A program made the translations under genes and the position numbers. Of a DNA stretch of 64,000 nucleotides, positions 11,524-23,066 are shown one piece after another. Within the stretch, counting starts at the first letter, position 1, and each line of letters opens with the position of its first letter. This DNA comes from Ustilaginoidea virens. Lineage: Eukaryota > Ascomycota > Sordariomycetes > Hypocreales > Clavicipitaceae. The notes under the pieces were generated by a model. The model was given only the letters and a program-made list of their open reading frames with translations, was not told the DNA's origin and did not search any database. The stretch covers positions 2,852,001 through 2,916,000 of the forward strand of contig NC_057321.1 in NCBI RefSeq assembly GCF_000687475.1, read 5' to 3'.

Positions 11524-11854
11524 TGTCGGAATCGCTGTCGTAAGGTGCCCAATTGGGCACATTGTGACGGATGTGCCGCACACACCCGATGCACACGATG
11601 TGGCCACTTTGCCCTTATGCCCCTGAGCCCGGTAGGGCACGCGGGCAGCCCGGCCCGACCGCGCCGAAGCACGTGACTACGGCACGCACAAAAAGGCCAT
11701 ATCGTGTAATTACTCTTTTGCTTCCTTTCTTTCCTCTTAGTTAGTCAGTCATAATCAAAGAAGTAATCATACCTTTAACCGGTGACCTTACGGTACTTAA
11801 TACCACGCGCGCAACCCTACGTATAACTGGGTAACCCTTGATGTGATACCAATA
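11524..11854 (+). repeat. Cop3-A 5' LTR (331 bp)
   Basis: Starts TGTCGGAATCG and ends CCAATA (decayed CCAACA). Contains the perfect 16-bp palindrome GTGCCCAATTGGGCAC at 11545-11560. Confidence 0.95.
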
Positions 11855-12298
11855 CTAATTAGTAAAGTTGAAGTTCACTTCACAGATTAGCTAGGACCAG
11901 CAAGAAGAAACGGTTTAATTAAATCATACTAATAAGGAACGTGATCTAGCCTATTCAGAGGAATGGCTACAGATGTCACGAACTAAGGGATAAACTAATT
12001 ATATCTAATCTTCCCTACTCGTCTATCACGAGGAACAATCGCTAAATATCACACTAATAGTATAACAGCTAGTGAATATAATTAGCAGGCCAAAACGCGG
12101 GTTCTTACGCAAGCGACCCTAAACCGCAACAATATTTACGGTAAAGAGCCTATTTACCGTTACATTTAACAGTTAAATAAGCAACCGGAACGCCTATAAT
12201 ATCCTGCCCGACTATTGCTTCCTTCCTTACTTCCTTCCTTCCTTCTTTTTATTAATTACTTCCTTCTTTCTTTTATTAATTACTTCCTTCTAATATAT
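11855..12298 (+). other. Cop3-A leader with polypyrimidine tract
   Basis: Starts CTAATTAGTAAAG after the LTR; I could not match it to a tRNA. The last 80 bp before the gag ATG are CTTCCTTCCTTACTTCC-type repeats ending in ATATATATG. Cop3-B has the same arrangement (25804-25908). Confidence 0.75.
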
Positions 12299-15200
12299 AT
12301 GCCTACCCCTATTAATATTACAATAGAGGGATCACTACCCGAAAGGCTTAAGCCTTATGCCGATACTATTATAGAGGACTAGGCTAATTCAAAAGGGCAG
12401 ATTAACCCTACTAATGCTACGGACGAACAGTTATACAATCGTATCGCCTACCTCATCAATAACTATATAATAGGCGATAAGATAGATAATAATCTATAAG
12501 AACAATTCCATAATAATTATAAGGAATAGACCGAGGAGCTATTTAACTATATTAATAAACGGCTTCTATAGGAATTCCGAATAACCCTATAGGAATATGG
12601 GGTATACATTAGAAGCATAGGATCGTCAGCAGTTAAGACCCTTACCCACTATCTCCAACAAGAGTATATGCCTAAGTGGCCTCAAGAGGAAATAGATCTC
12701 TAATTTGCATACAAAACCTTTATATCCCGGTTAAATCCAAATAGGGAATAATCAATCCCTACTGCTTATACCAAACGGGAGATGCAAATGAACTAGAATG
12801 CCCCCTCTATTATAAGCTTAAGGAATTTACTCCCTGCTATAATTGTTCGAATACCCTTATAGATACCCTCACAAATACCCTTACAGATACCCTTACGATT
12901 GCCATTACGAACACCCTTACAATTACCCTCGCGAAGACCTTTATAAGCCCCTTCGACCCCTAGGGACTTTACAATACTAACGGCATAATAACCCCTTATC
13001 CCTCTATCTATATTAAAGAAGGCCCTTATTCCTACCGAAGAAGAAAGGGGCCGGCCGCTATAATAGAAAGGGAAAGCGCCTATTTACAATAGGCCGCTAT
13101 TTAAGATAGGGGAAAGCTCCCGATAACAGCAATATTCAACGGATAATAACTATAGCCCGACCGATTAAATACTTTATCCTAGGGGTTATACCCTTAGCCG
13201 AGCTAGCCGAGGCGGCTATCCTAATGCCCTTTAGAATTATAGTATGCCTATAAGGACTAGAGGTCAGGTTATAGGCCCCGATGATATACTTTAATTAATA
13301 GAGAGCGCCAATAGTAATACCCTCGAAGTTGCTGGCGATACCCTCCAAGCCACTAATATTAATATTCCCCGATATACTGCTACTAGCGGCACCGGGCAAG
13401 CCCCTAATATTAATAAAACAGCTGCCCCTAATGCTAGATATCACGAATTATAGTATCGCAGCCACAACCTATAGGCCCGGATACCTCAACCATAGGCTCA
13501 AATGCTTTAACTACCGGCTTTAATGCCTCACCCGATAATGCTAAAGATAGGCACGGCACCGGACCCCTCCCGGCACTATCGGCCTACTTAAGCCGATAAA
13601 CGGGCCATCTTAACGGGAGGACCAGTAAACCCGGACCGATCCGGGTTATAGGATAACCTAGCCAGAGATCCCGCCAGCCTACTATAAGGCTACCGATAAG
13701 CCATTCCGGAATACCCTCCGGAATACTACTAAGAAGATTATACCCAAAGAGCTTATATAGAGGCCGGGTTTGATAATATTTCGAAGAAGATATCTAACCT
13801 CTTATGCAGCTATTATATAAAGGATAGATATAGCGGCAAAATAGATGACTTCCTTATACTAAAGGTAGTATCCTTTAAGAGTAAATACCGCCTTCTAGGA
13901 CTGCCCGATTATGCATTCGCTAGAGCTTTTTAAATTATACTAATCGGCGATGCTAAGATATACTACTTCGATAATATCGAATATATTTATAATACCCTTA
14001 CTTTTAATGATATAGTCCGCAAAGTTAAGAGCTATTTCGAGAATGAGAGTATAGAGCAATTCTATTTATACCGTTAGAATAGAATAACGCTTTAATCAAC
14101 TATCGCAAAACATCCCGATAAATTAAAGCTAGAATACCTTAATATCCTACTAGAGGAACTTTAGCGCCTATATCATGGTCTTTTTCCCCCCTTTACAGCT
14201 AATATAGAGCTTCATCGGCAAGTGCTTAATACTATAAGGGATACCCTTGAGTATAGCCAGGCTATATATCGTTATGCCTCTATATTCGAAGGCCTCGCCG
14301 CTAATTTACGGCGATCCCTCTTTATCTACAAGTTAATTTATACGAATTAATAGCATTATTTCCTTTAATAATAATATTAAGATACTAACGATATTGATGA
14401 TAATATAGCGTTATTTATAGATCGTAGATATGGTTAATCCCATAACTGGTATCAACGCCCCTAACGATATAGACCCTCTTAACGCCGATTTGGCCCAAAT
14501 CAACAGTATTAACAATAGAATCGCGCCTTTCTAGCTAGGCCCTATTAAAGAAAATGCTTCATTTGCGATAAATTAGGATATTGGTTATCCAACTATACTG
14601 CCTAAAAACAATAAGAATTAAAGGCATAATAGCTGAAGAACTATTCCAATTGTACCGCCCCTAATGATAGGAAATTCTATATTTTCCTATAGGAATACGA
14701 AGGGACTGCCGACTAAAGCTACCTTAATAATGCCGATTTTAATAATATCGCTAAAGATATTGAAGTTATAATGGTAGGGGTTATATATTAGGAAACAGAA
14801 GACGCTATCGCACTGCAAATTATAGCCACTTAGTACTTCTTAACCCTTGCGCAAATAGAACCATTACCTTCTTTATCTATTGAGATGTTATAAGCCCTAT
14901 AGGATGAATCGTACCGATATACCTTCTTATAGATTGACCTTTTCCGAATGCCCTTACCGGACCGTAATTCTGCCTTCCTAGAAGAAGAACGGTATAGTGA
15001 CTATACCTTCCGCAGAATCCTACTAGATACCGGCGCCTCTGGCCTATCTATAGTAGGTATAGGTCAAGCAAAAGCCCTAATGAGATTAATAAAATCTTTA
15101 ATAATTAAATCAACGGATAAGCAGTATACCGTTAATTTTAGAGTAGGTTCTGCCATATCTTCTGGTATATTGAATGTCCCGACGATATTCGGCAATATCC

Positions 15201-18200
15201 CCTTTTATATTCTTAATAGCAGCATCCTTTTTCTCTATTCTATTATAGATATAGATAGGATAGGCGTAAAGCTAGATAATATTAATAACTTGCTTATTAA
15301 AGGGGATATTAAGGTTCCAATTATTAGGAAATGGGGATATCTATAGTAGACTCTTAATGCCATAGATACTGCTGCCTTCCACCTCTTATTATAGGAAATC
15401 TATTAGCTTTATCGTCGATTCGGGCACCCCTCTATTAATAGGCTTACTAAATTGCTTTAATAGGCCGGGTATAATGATAATATTAACCGCAATATTATCG
15501 AGAGGATTACCTATATATATCATTAATGCCAAATGAACGTAAAGACACCTAGCCGATTCAAATTCATACTTAAAGATAACGATACTAGCTAATTTAACTA
15601 TAAGATTATCGTTAATATCCTTTATATTGATAATCGGCCGGTATTATATATTGTAGATGCCGCGATAAGCTTCTAGGCAGCTAGATTCCTTAATCCATAA
15701 AGATAGAAGGCCTAAGATATTTGGAATACCCTTAAGGAATGCTAGATTGATATTTACCTTAGCCCGCCGGATTGGATAGTTTACGATACTAAACCTAACT
15801 TCGCCTCTGCTGAATTCCGCTATAATGCCCGGCTTCTATCTATTAATATAAATAAAATTCCTATAGAAGCCTATAATAGCATTGGCAAAGTCGAAAGATA
15901 TCACGCCTTATTACGCCGAGCCTATACTATTATTGATAACGAAGTAGGCAACCTAATAACAAAGGAATAGAAATTATAGCTTGCTGTAAAAGCTATTAAC
16001 GATTCTGCTAGACCTAATAGTCTAGTGCCTATATTATTAGTCTTTAGAGCGTATCTTTAACTTATAGATGACTTACTGCCTAGCCTATCAGTATTATAAC
16101 GCGCCTTAATATTACGAAAGGCTACTAATGAAGCTAGGAAATGCCTCGCTAAGCGATAGGTTCGTAATGCCTTCGCCTAATAGAACGGCCTAGATACCCG
16201 GCCTATCTACCGACTATCCCTATAGTTAGATATATAGGTATAGAGAGAAAAGGGTAGATAGTACGGGCTATACCGGCTAATCAGCCTCGAAGGTAAGACC
16301 TATATCGTGCAGATGCTATATAGCCCCGTTAAGTTCCGGTTAATAGTTGTTAAACCCTATAACCACGACCCCGATATAGACGATCCTGAAGATATCGTTT
16401 ATACTAAAGGCCCGGCCCGTCCCGGCAGGATAAAAGTCAGGATACCGGCTGCAGCCGCACCTCTAGCCGCGATAATATCTATAGCCGCGATATATCTATC
16501 GCTAGCTACTAGCCCTGATCAAGTTAGGCCAGTATTACTAGTAAGGGTGGTATCCGACATTATAATTAATAAAGACTAAGAAGGGGCTCTCGTTAATGCT
16601 ATTGCTTCTAATACCGTTATTAATGCCTCTTTCCTGACCGCTAAAGAGTAAGCCGACCTACAGCTTACTAGCTAATTACACCAGGAAGGTAAGATTACGA
16701 CCCCTAGAGACCCTTTCAAGCAGTCGGACCGTACAGAGATTAAAGTATTATAAGCCCGTAATATATTCCGATTTATTACCTTTAATATCGATTAATACGG
16801 AGCCTAATGCCTATTTAACTTATATATAGTACGAGAAATCAAGGGCAAAGGCACGGATATACCGTACGAGAAGTCTAGGCTTAGTATTTAAAGGTATAGT
16901 AATAATGAAAAGCGATTGATATTGACTTAGTCCCCTATAATCTAATAGGCTAGTTAACGGTTACTTATATTAATAGCCCCTTTATTATAATACTCCTACG
17001 GCCTATTTCTTTGGATACGGGATATTATATAGGCTTACGTGCAGTTATTAACTACCCTCAATCGGTCGATCATTACCAAGCTACCTAAGCAGATAGCCCA
17101 CTAATATCCTAATAACACTATCATAGAAGTGGTCAAGCTACTATACTGAATAGCTAAGGCAGGCACCTACTGGTGGGCAATATACTTCCGGCACTATCGC
17201 GAGAAGTTGGGTATGACTATATCAACCTATGACCCCTATTTGCTGATATCCGCCGGTAATAATGATACTGACCGCACTAGCAATACTGACCGTACTAATG
17301 TTCCTGACCGCAATACTACTATATGCTTCGGTATTATAGGTATATAGACTAATAATACCTTTAGACTTAGTGATAATGCCTTCTTCTAATGGGAAGAATT
17401 AGAGCTTACTAAGGCAGGCTTTAACGCCAAGCCTAAAACGAAGCTATCACTAACCATGCCCCTAATATTTAACGGGTATATACTGACGGCTAATACTGAC
17501 GGTATAATATTGCGCCAGAAAGGTCAAAGTAAGAAGATCGCGACTATCGACAAGAATGCGCCTATAGCCTAGCGTAATTATATCGAATAACGCGCTCGCG
17601 GTGCTTATATAGCTATAGTCTGCCAGCCTAAGGCGTCTTTCGACCTATCCGTCGCAGCATAATATTAACAGCCTAACTCTAAGGATATCGCAAGATTAAA
17701 TAAGCGCCTTTAATAGCAGCGCGATAACTAGGATCGTAGCTTACGGTACATCGATTTGGCCCTTACCATAGCTAAGATCTTTATATTTATTGACGGATCC
17801 TTTGCCAACAATAAAGATTTAAGCTCCCAGATTAGTTACGTGATTATGCTAGGGAATGAGGCAGATACTGCGAATAACGCCTTCTAGCTGACCGGTAATA
17901 TTATTACTTACAGCTCTATAAAAAGTAAGCGGGTAACGCGCAGCGCACTTGCTTCGGAGCTGTATAGTATGGTGCAAGGGGTCGATATCGCATATGCGAT
18001 AGGCACGACCCTTAATATAATTACCAGTAGGCTAGGATTGCTGAAGATCCCTATAGTTATGTGTACGGATTCGTTTTCGCTGTATGAATGCCTAGTCAAG
18101 CTAGGCACTACCAAAGAAAAGAGGCATATGATAGATATTATAGCCCTACGATAGTCATATGAGCGCCGGGAGATTTATAAGATCCGTTGGATTAATAGGA

Positions 18201-18322
18201 ATAATAATCTCGTCGACGTAATAACTAAAGGAACGCCTAATAAAGCCCTTAAGACCTTCGTCGACCAAAACAAGGCTATTATACGTATGGAAGGGTGGGT
18301 AAAGAGGTCGGTTAATATCTGA
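12299..18322 (+). pseudogene. Cop3-A gag-pol polyprotein
   Basis: One frame from ATG 12299 to a TGA at 18320-18322 (about 2,007 codons), broken by TAA/TAG. Gag includes a short hexapeptide-type repeat (12850-12940) and a CxxC zinc knuckle near 14560. Protease is DTGAS at 15026-15040. Integrase has YRRFGHPSINRLTKLL (about 15410) and the core EAYNSIGKVERYH (about 15868). RT carries IxAYVQLL (about 17030) and TISTYDPYLLI (about 17216). The catalytic box reads stop-T-N-N at 17345-17356, where the family has QTDD. RNase H follows with FIDGSFANNKD (about 17799), ALASELYSM and CTDSFSLYECLVKLGT (about 18062). Both catalytic Asp are lost. Confidence 0.9.
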
Positions 18323-18615
18323 CTGCGTTTAGAAGGTATTGGTGATATGATGAGTGGCAAGTGTGTGGATTTTCCTATATTTAATATTGTGTTTAATGCG
18401 GCCGTTTTTCCTATGTTTACTGCCGCCCCTTTTTGCCCCTTTGTTTTGGCTGCGATATTCAATATACCGGCTGTACGGTATAATGCCGGCCGCGCGGCGC
18501 GATAGCGTTATCGGCGGCACAACCTACCGAGACCGCGCCGCACTTTTCTTTCTATGTGTGCGCCTTATATCCTAGCGATTCTAATGTTTGCTTCTATAAA
18601 AAGAGAAGCTGCTAG

Positions 18616-18946
18616 TATCGGAATCGCTGTCGCAAGGTGCCCAATTAGGCATATTGTGACAGATGTGCCGCATACACCCGATGCACACGATGTGGCCACT
18701 TTGCCCCTATGCCCCTAAGCCCGGTAGGGCACGCGGGCAGCCTGGCCCGACCGCGCCGAAGCACGTGACTACGGCACGCATAAAAAGGCTATATCGTGTA
18801 ATTACTCTTTTGCTTCCTTTCTTTCCTCTTAGTTAGTCAGTCATAATCAAAGAAGTAATCATACCTTTGACCGGTGACCTCACGGTACTTGATACCACGC
18901 GCGCAACCCTACGTATAACTGGGTACCCCTTGATGTGATACCAACA
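18616..18946 (+). repeat. Cop3-A 3' LTR (331 bp)
   Basis: Starts TATCGGAATCG (decayed TGTCGG) and ends CCAACA. Same length as the 5' copy. Confidence 0.95.
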
Positions 18947-19006
18947 GTATGGGTTAGTTTTATCCCCATAGCGCTAAAAAACGGGGCTTAAGGGGATTAT
19001 ATATAG
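18947..19006 (+). other. Lin1 3' region, middle piece
   Basis: Sixty bases between Cop3-A and the Cop2 solo LTR. The first five (GTATG) are the Cop3-A target duplication and the last five (TATAG) that of the solo LTR. Confidence 0.7.
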
Positions 19007-19712
19007 TGTTGAAATCAGCGCCTTTTTAGCTGTATTTTGGTACTGGTCTCGCTACCGTACGACGTCTTTACGTTGAGATATCGCGGTGGCTATACCAGGC
19101 GCTATGGTGGGGCACAGCGCCCCACAACGCCGATTACAGTGGGCCACAGCGCCGGTCACGGCACCGGCACAGCGCCCCACAACCGGCCACAGCGGCCGGT
19201 CACAGTGGGCCACAGGGCCCACAACAGGCGGCGCATTTCTACGGGATTACCAAATGGGCAAAACCTTGCTAATACCAGCACTTTCGGCCTTCTACATACA
19301 GTCACCCGCTACACCGCGCCTTTACGGCACACCGATATAAGGCTTCCGGCCCGTACGGCAGGCTGTTATAGGGCATCCGGCACACCGCTATAAGCCACTG
19401 GGCTTGGTTGGGTATGCACTGGGTAGGATATTGGGCAGACCGACTTTTCGTCGGGTTTTTCGCTATTTTTGCGGTTTTTCATTATTTTCAACCACTTTTT
19501 CAAGATGGTAGAAATATGCCCAAAATTCCCTCTTTCTAGCTAGAATAGTCACCAACAATTAGAATCAGATTTCCCTGACATCTTTGCTCTGGTCAACCTC
19601 TTGTGCGCTTTAAATCTTTAACCAGCTCTTTGTTTTATTCTGCAACGCCTTGTACGCCACTGTCGGTATCCAGTACATTTCCAACAGTGTTCTGAATTAC
19701 CATTTTGCAACA
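19007..19712 (+). mobile_element. Cop2 solo LTR (706 bp)
   Basis: TGTTGAAATC...TTTTGCAACA, flanked by TATAG (19002-19006 and 19713-19717). It matches the Cop2 LTRs at 20400, 34676, 56637 and 63406. No internal region remains, the usual result of recombination between two LTRs. It carries the GC-rich hairpin array at 19107-19222. Several GC-rich open frames over it are by-products. Confidence 0.95.
19107..19222 (+). repeat. Hairpin array in Cop2 LTR
   Basis: Consecutive inverted repeats: GTGGGGC-ACAGC-GCCCCAC, GCCGGT-CACGGC-ACCGGC, ACCGGCC-ACAGC-GGCCGGT and GTGGGCC-ACAG-GGCCCAC. Stems are 6 or 7 bp and perfect. The same array occurs in the other Cop2 LTRs at about 20888-21004, 35162-35281, 56737-56852 and 63506-63621. 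Confidence 0.9.
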
Positions 19713-20353
19713 TATAGAAAAAATAATAGCTATATAGAAAGGAAGAAAAAGGGATTAAGAAGTCGGGGGGCACCTATACCTTTATATCTTCGCCTAATTA
19801 GAGGCCCCTATACCCTCTCTTTATACTTGGTTCACCCTAACCCCCGACTTAATACTACTTACCTTCTACTAAGCACCCCCCCTACAGCCGATTCGCCGCT
19901 AAAGTGGCCCTAATAATAGAAAATTTCCTTACTCTTACTCTAATGCCCCCGCGTAATACGCATACCGCGCAGCCAGCGTATATGCTATATAGCCAGCGCT
20001 ACCCCGCTCGTATAACCTCTACTTTACTTTCGATTTATAGTATATTAACCCGGGACTACCTCTCTCCTATAGATATTAGACCTACCTTTTTCCGGACCTA
20101 CTTTCTCTAGATCGCTTTCGCACTCTTCTTAGTACTGCCGCCAGATACGATCTTAAGCGGTAGTATACCTACCTTTCCTATATGCTGGAAACCCATCGGC
20201 CCCCCTAGGGGCCCGACTCCCTAGTCGTTATAATTATACTAGTAGGAAGGGTTTTCCCCCCAGACCTCGGGTTTTTCCCTTCCGGATTATTTGCCGGAGT
20301 ACTAGATAGGCATTTCTAGCTTAGAATAGCCCCCTAGAGTAATTTAATAATAA
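19713..20353 (+). other. Lin1 3' region, terminal piece
   Basis: No recognisable gene. The plus strand is C-rich, like 10679-10760, with runs of CCCCC. It ends TAATTTAATAATAA next to the LINE target duplication. Short open frames here (19650-20110) resemble no known protein and are probably chance. Confidence 0.5.
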
Positions 20354-20399
20354 TATCCTAACCCCCGAGTTTCGGGCTTTAAATAATCAATAGTATTAT
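20354..20399 (+). pseudogene. Chr1-A antisense ORF, part 2
   Basis: Forty-six bases of Chr1-A between Lin1 and Cop2-B. The first 14 are the LINE target duplication and the last five (ATTAT) the Cop2-B duplication. In frame it reads TPEFRALNN, matched by TLEFRVLNN in Chr1-C, and joins the next part at 35386. Confidence 0.8.
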
Positions 20400-21104
20400 T
20401 GTTGCAAAATGGTGACTTAAAACACTGTTGGAAAGTATACTAAGTACCGACAGTGGCGTACAAGGCGTTGCAGAATAAAACAAAGAGCTGGTTAAAGATT
20501 TAAGCGCACGAGAGGTTGACCAGAGTAAAGATGTCAGGGAAATCTAATTCTAATTATTGGTAACTATTCTAGCTAGAAAGAGGGAATTTTGGACATATTT
20601 CTACTATTTTAAAAAAGCGGTTAAAAATAATGAAAAACCGCAAAGATAGCGAAAAATCCCGACGAAAAGTCGGCCTGCCCAACCGTGCCCAATATCCTAC
20701 CCAACCAAGCCCAGTGGCTTGTAGCGGTGTGCCGGATGCCCTATAACAGCCTGCCGTACGGGCCGGAAGCCCTATACCGGTGTGCCGTAAAGGCGCGGTG
20801 TAGTGGGTGACTGTATGTAGAAGGCCGAAAGTGCGGTATTAGCAAGATTTGCCCATTTGGTAATCCCGTAGAAATGCGCCGCCTGTTGTGGGCCCTGTTG
20901 GCCCACTGTAACCGGCCGCTGTGGCCGGATGTGGGTCGCTGTGCCGGTGCCGTGACCGGCGCTGTGGCCCACTATAATCGGCGTTATGGGGCGCTGTGCC
21001 CCACCATAGCGCCTGGTATAGCCACCGCGATATCTCAACGTAGAGACGTCGTACGGTAGCGAGACTAGTACCAAAATACAGCTAAAAAGGCGCTGATTTC
21101 AACA
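20400..21104 (-). repeat. Cop2-B 3' LTR (705 bp)
   Basis: Plus-strand ends are TGTTGCAAAATGG and GATTTCAACA. The element end is an intact TGTTG...CAACA inverted pair. Confidence 0.95.
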
Positions 21105-23005
21105 CCCCGTCTGATTAGCAACATAGCTAATCCTAGCGTTAGAATAAAAGAAAGAAACCCTATAAAAAATCAGAAAAAAAAAGATGATGCTATAGGGATT
21201 ACAGCCCTAATAGCTGCCGAAATATAGGGAATTTCGGGCTTGGAAGTGGTTTAGTGAGTCCATCCGCAGGCATATCTATCGTGGGTAAATAAGATATTTT
21301 TACCAGGCCAGCGTAGGCCTTCTCACGTATATACCGGAATTTAAGCAAGGTATACTTAGTGCGGGCATGCTGATTTGGGTCATTTGCGTTGGAAATAGAC
21401 CCTTAGTTATCGCAATATAGTGGTATTAGGCATTGAATATCGACCTGGATTTCTTTAAATAAATTAAATATCCACTCCACTTCGCGAAGCGCTTTAAGCA
21501 TTACATTAGACTCGGCTTCAAGCGTTGACAAAACCACAGTCGAAGACCTTTTTAACCTCTAGCTAATAGGCCCACCATTCAAAGTAGTAAAATAACCACT
21601 AGTAGACTTAGAAGTAAGCCGGCACCTAGCAAAATCGCTATCAGAAAATGCAGCTAATACTACGGTAGCTTTAGCGGCTCGGTAATAAATGGCTGTATTT
21701 GCCGTACCAGCTAAGTAGCGAAAAGCGCCCTTAGCAGCATTAAGCTGTGTAGTAGAAGCCTGTTGCATATATCGTGACAGGTATTGCGTTGGAAAGGCAA
21801 GGTCAGGTCTTAACATTATCATCAACCATATCGATGTCCCTACCAGCTGCTAGAATAAGTATTAATTACTAGCATCTAGCGGCGTATCATCACCAGCCTC
21901 AGCAAGTATACCGGGCTATAGTAGGATTAGATGCGGTTATATGTCCTTAAGGTTGAATTTCTTAAAGACTTCCGCAATAAATTGCAATTAGTATAGCCAT
22001 AATAGGCCCTTTTCTCTATCCCTAATAATCTACACTTTAAGAAAGAAGGAGGTAGGTCCTCGGTCTTCTATAGCGTAAACCTTATAGAACTTAGTCCTAA
22101 GCTGGTCAATATAGCTAAGATCTAGACCGATAATCAAGCAGTTATCCATATAGGTCACAATAAAGGTATGCATTCCTTTATTATAAAAGACAGTAGCATT
22201 AGAAAGTAACGGCTTAAAACCCTCTTACACTAGAAGGTCTTTTAACCGTAACTACCACTCGCGAGGGCCTTATTTTAGCCCATATAAGGCTTTCTTCAAT
22301 AGTATGACCTATGATACAGAGGGGTCATATCTAACCTTAATAAGCAAGGCTAGAAGTCGACGATACTGCTAGTCAGACCACAAGGCTGGGTTAGGTAAGA
22401 GTAGGCTTTCTGCAAATTCTAGAAAACCAACTAGAATCTCCATATAAATCGTCTCTAGTAATTCACTATTTAGAAAGGCACCAATAAAGTCGATCTGCTC
22501 TATTTCCCAGTTATTTATAGCAGCAAGAGCAAGGATAATCCTCTATATTAGTAGGATCGAAGTAGAGGCATAGGTCTCCATAAAGTCTTGCCCAGATACC
22601 TGTATAAAGCCTTTAACAACTAATCGTGCCTTATATTTAACCGGGTTATTATTCGCATCTTTCTTAACACAAAAAATAGGCCGGTTACGCAATATTTTCC
22701 TACTAGTAGGAACACTAGACTTAGGAATAAATTAGAAGACATTTAAATCGATTAATTACTCGAATTCTAAAAATAAGGCTTTAACCCAGCTATCCTTTTG
22801 TGGGTTGTATAAGACTTCCTTCCAGCTATTAGGCATACCTTCTAGGGCCCGTTTTGCAGCCTTAATCTTCGCTGCACAGCAAATATCGTATATTTGCTAA
22901 TAAAAAGCATAGGAAGGGGGGAAATCCTGTGTGGAAGCCTCTAGGGGGCTGCCTAGGTATCCAAAAATCTAGTCGTTTTTCGGCTAGGTAGGTAGGAAAG
23001 CACCC

Positions 23006-23066
23006 TATTAGTCAGTCTATAGGTCAGACTATTAGTCAGTCTGTTAGTCAGACTATAGGTCAAAAA
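23006..23066 (-). repeat. TCAGTCTG-type short tandem repeat in Cop2-B linker
   Basis: Four to five units of the form GTCAGTCTATAG or GTCAGACTATTA. The matching tract in Cop2-A is at 61456-61512 and encodes Ser/Thr-Asp-Gln units. Confidence 0.8.

Larger units (their letters stand above)
11524..18946 (+). mobile_element. Cop3-A: complete copia-order LTR retrotransposon
   Basis: 7423 bp with two 331-bp LTRs and the target duplication GTATG (11519-11523 and 18947-18951). It is inserted in the Lin1 3' region. Domain order gag, protease, integrase, RT, RNase H places it in Ty1/copia. Closely related to Cop3-B (7415 bp). Confidence 0.95.
5622..20353 (+). mobile_element. Lin1: Tad1-like LINE, interrupted by Cop3-A and a Cop2 LTR
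   Basis: Non-LTR element bounded by a 14-bp target duplication, TATCTTAACCCCCG (5608-5621) and TATCCTAACCCCCG (20354-20367), which differ by one C/T. Net length without the two nested insertions and their duplications is about 6.6 kb. It encodes ORF1 with a zinc finger, then ORF2 with endonuclease and RT, followed by a C-rich 3' region. The 3' end is AATTTAATAATAA before the duplication. It lies inside the Chr1-A antisense ORF. Confidence 0.83.

Noticed and set aside
11381..11676. Open frames with poly-Leu (plus) and poly-Ala/Val/Ile (minus)
   Set aside because: They are translations of the trinucleotide microsatellite at 11397-11512 running into a Cop3 LTR.
19037..19393. GC-rich open frames of 60-130 codons over the Cop2 LTRs (also near 20772-21074, 35017-35350, 56523-57011 and 63226-63780)
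   Set aside because: They occur on both strands in several frames over the same palindromic LTR sequence, and composition (Pro, Thr, His, Arg, Ala) follows the hairpin repeats. They are LTR by-products.
19840..19860. CCCTAACCCCC as telomere-like sequence
   Set aside because: It occurs as single imperfect units (also in the LINE target site), not as a tandem TTAGGG array.
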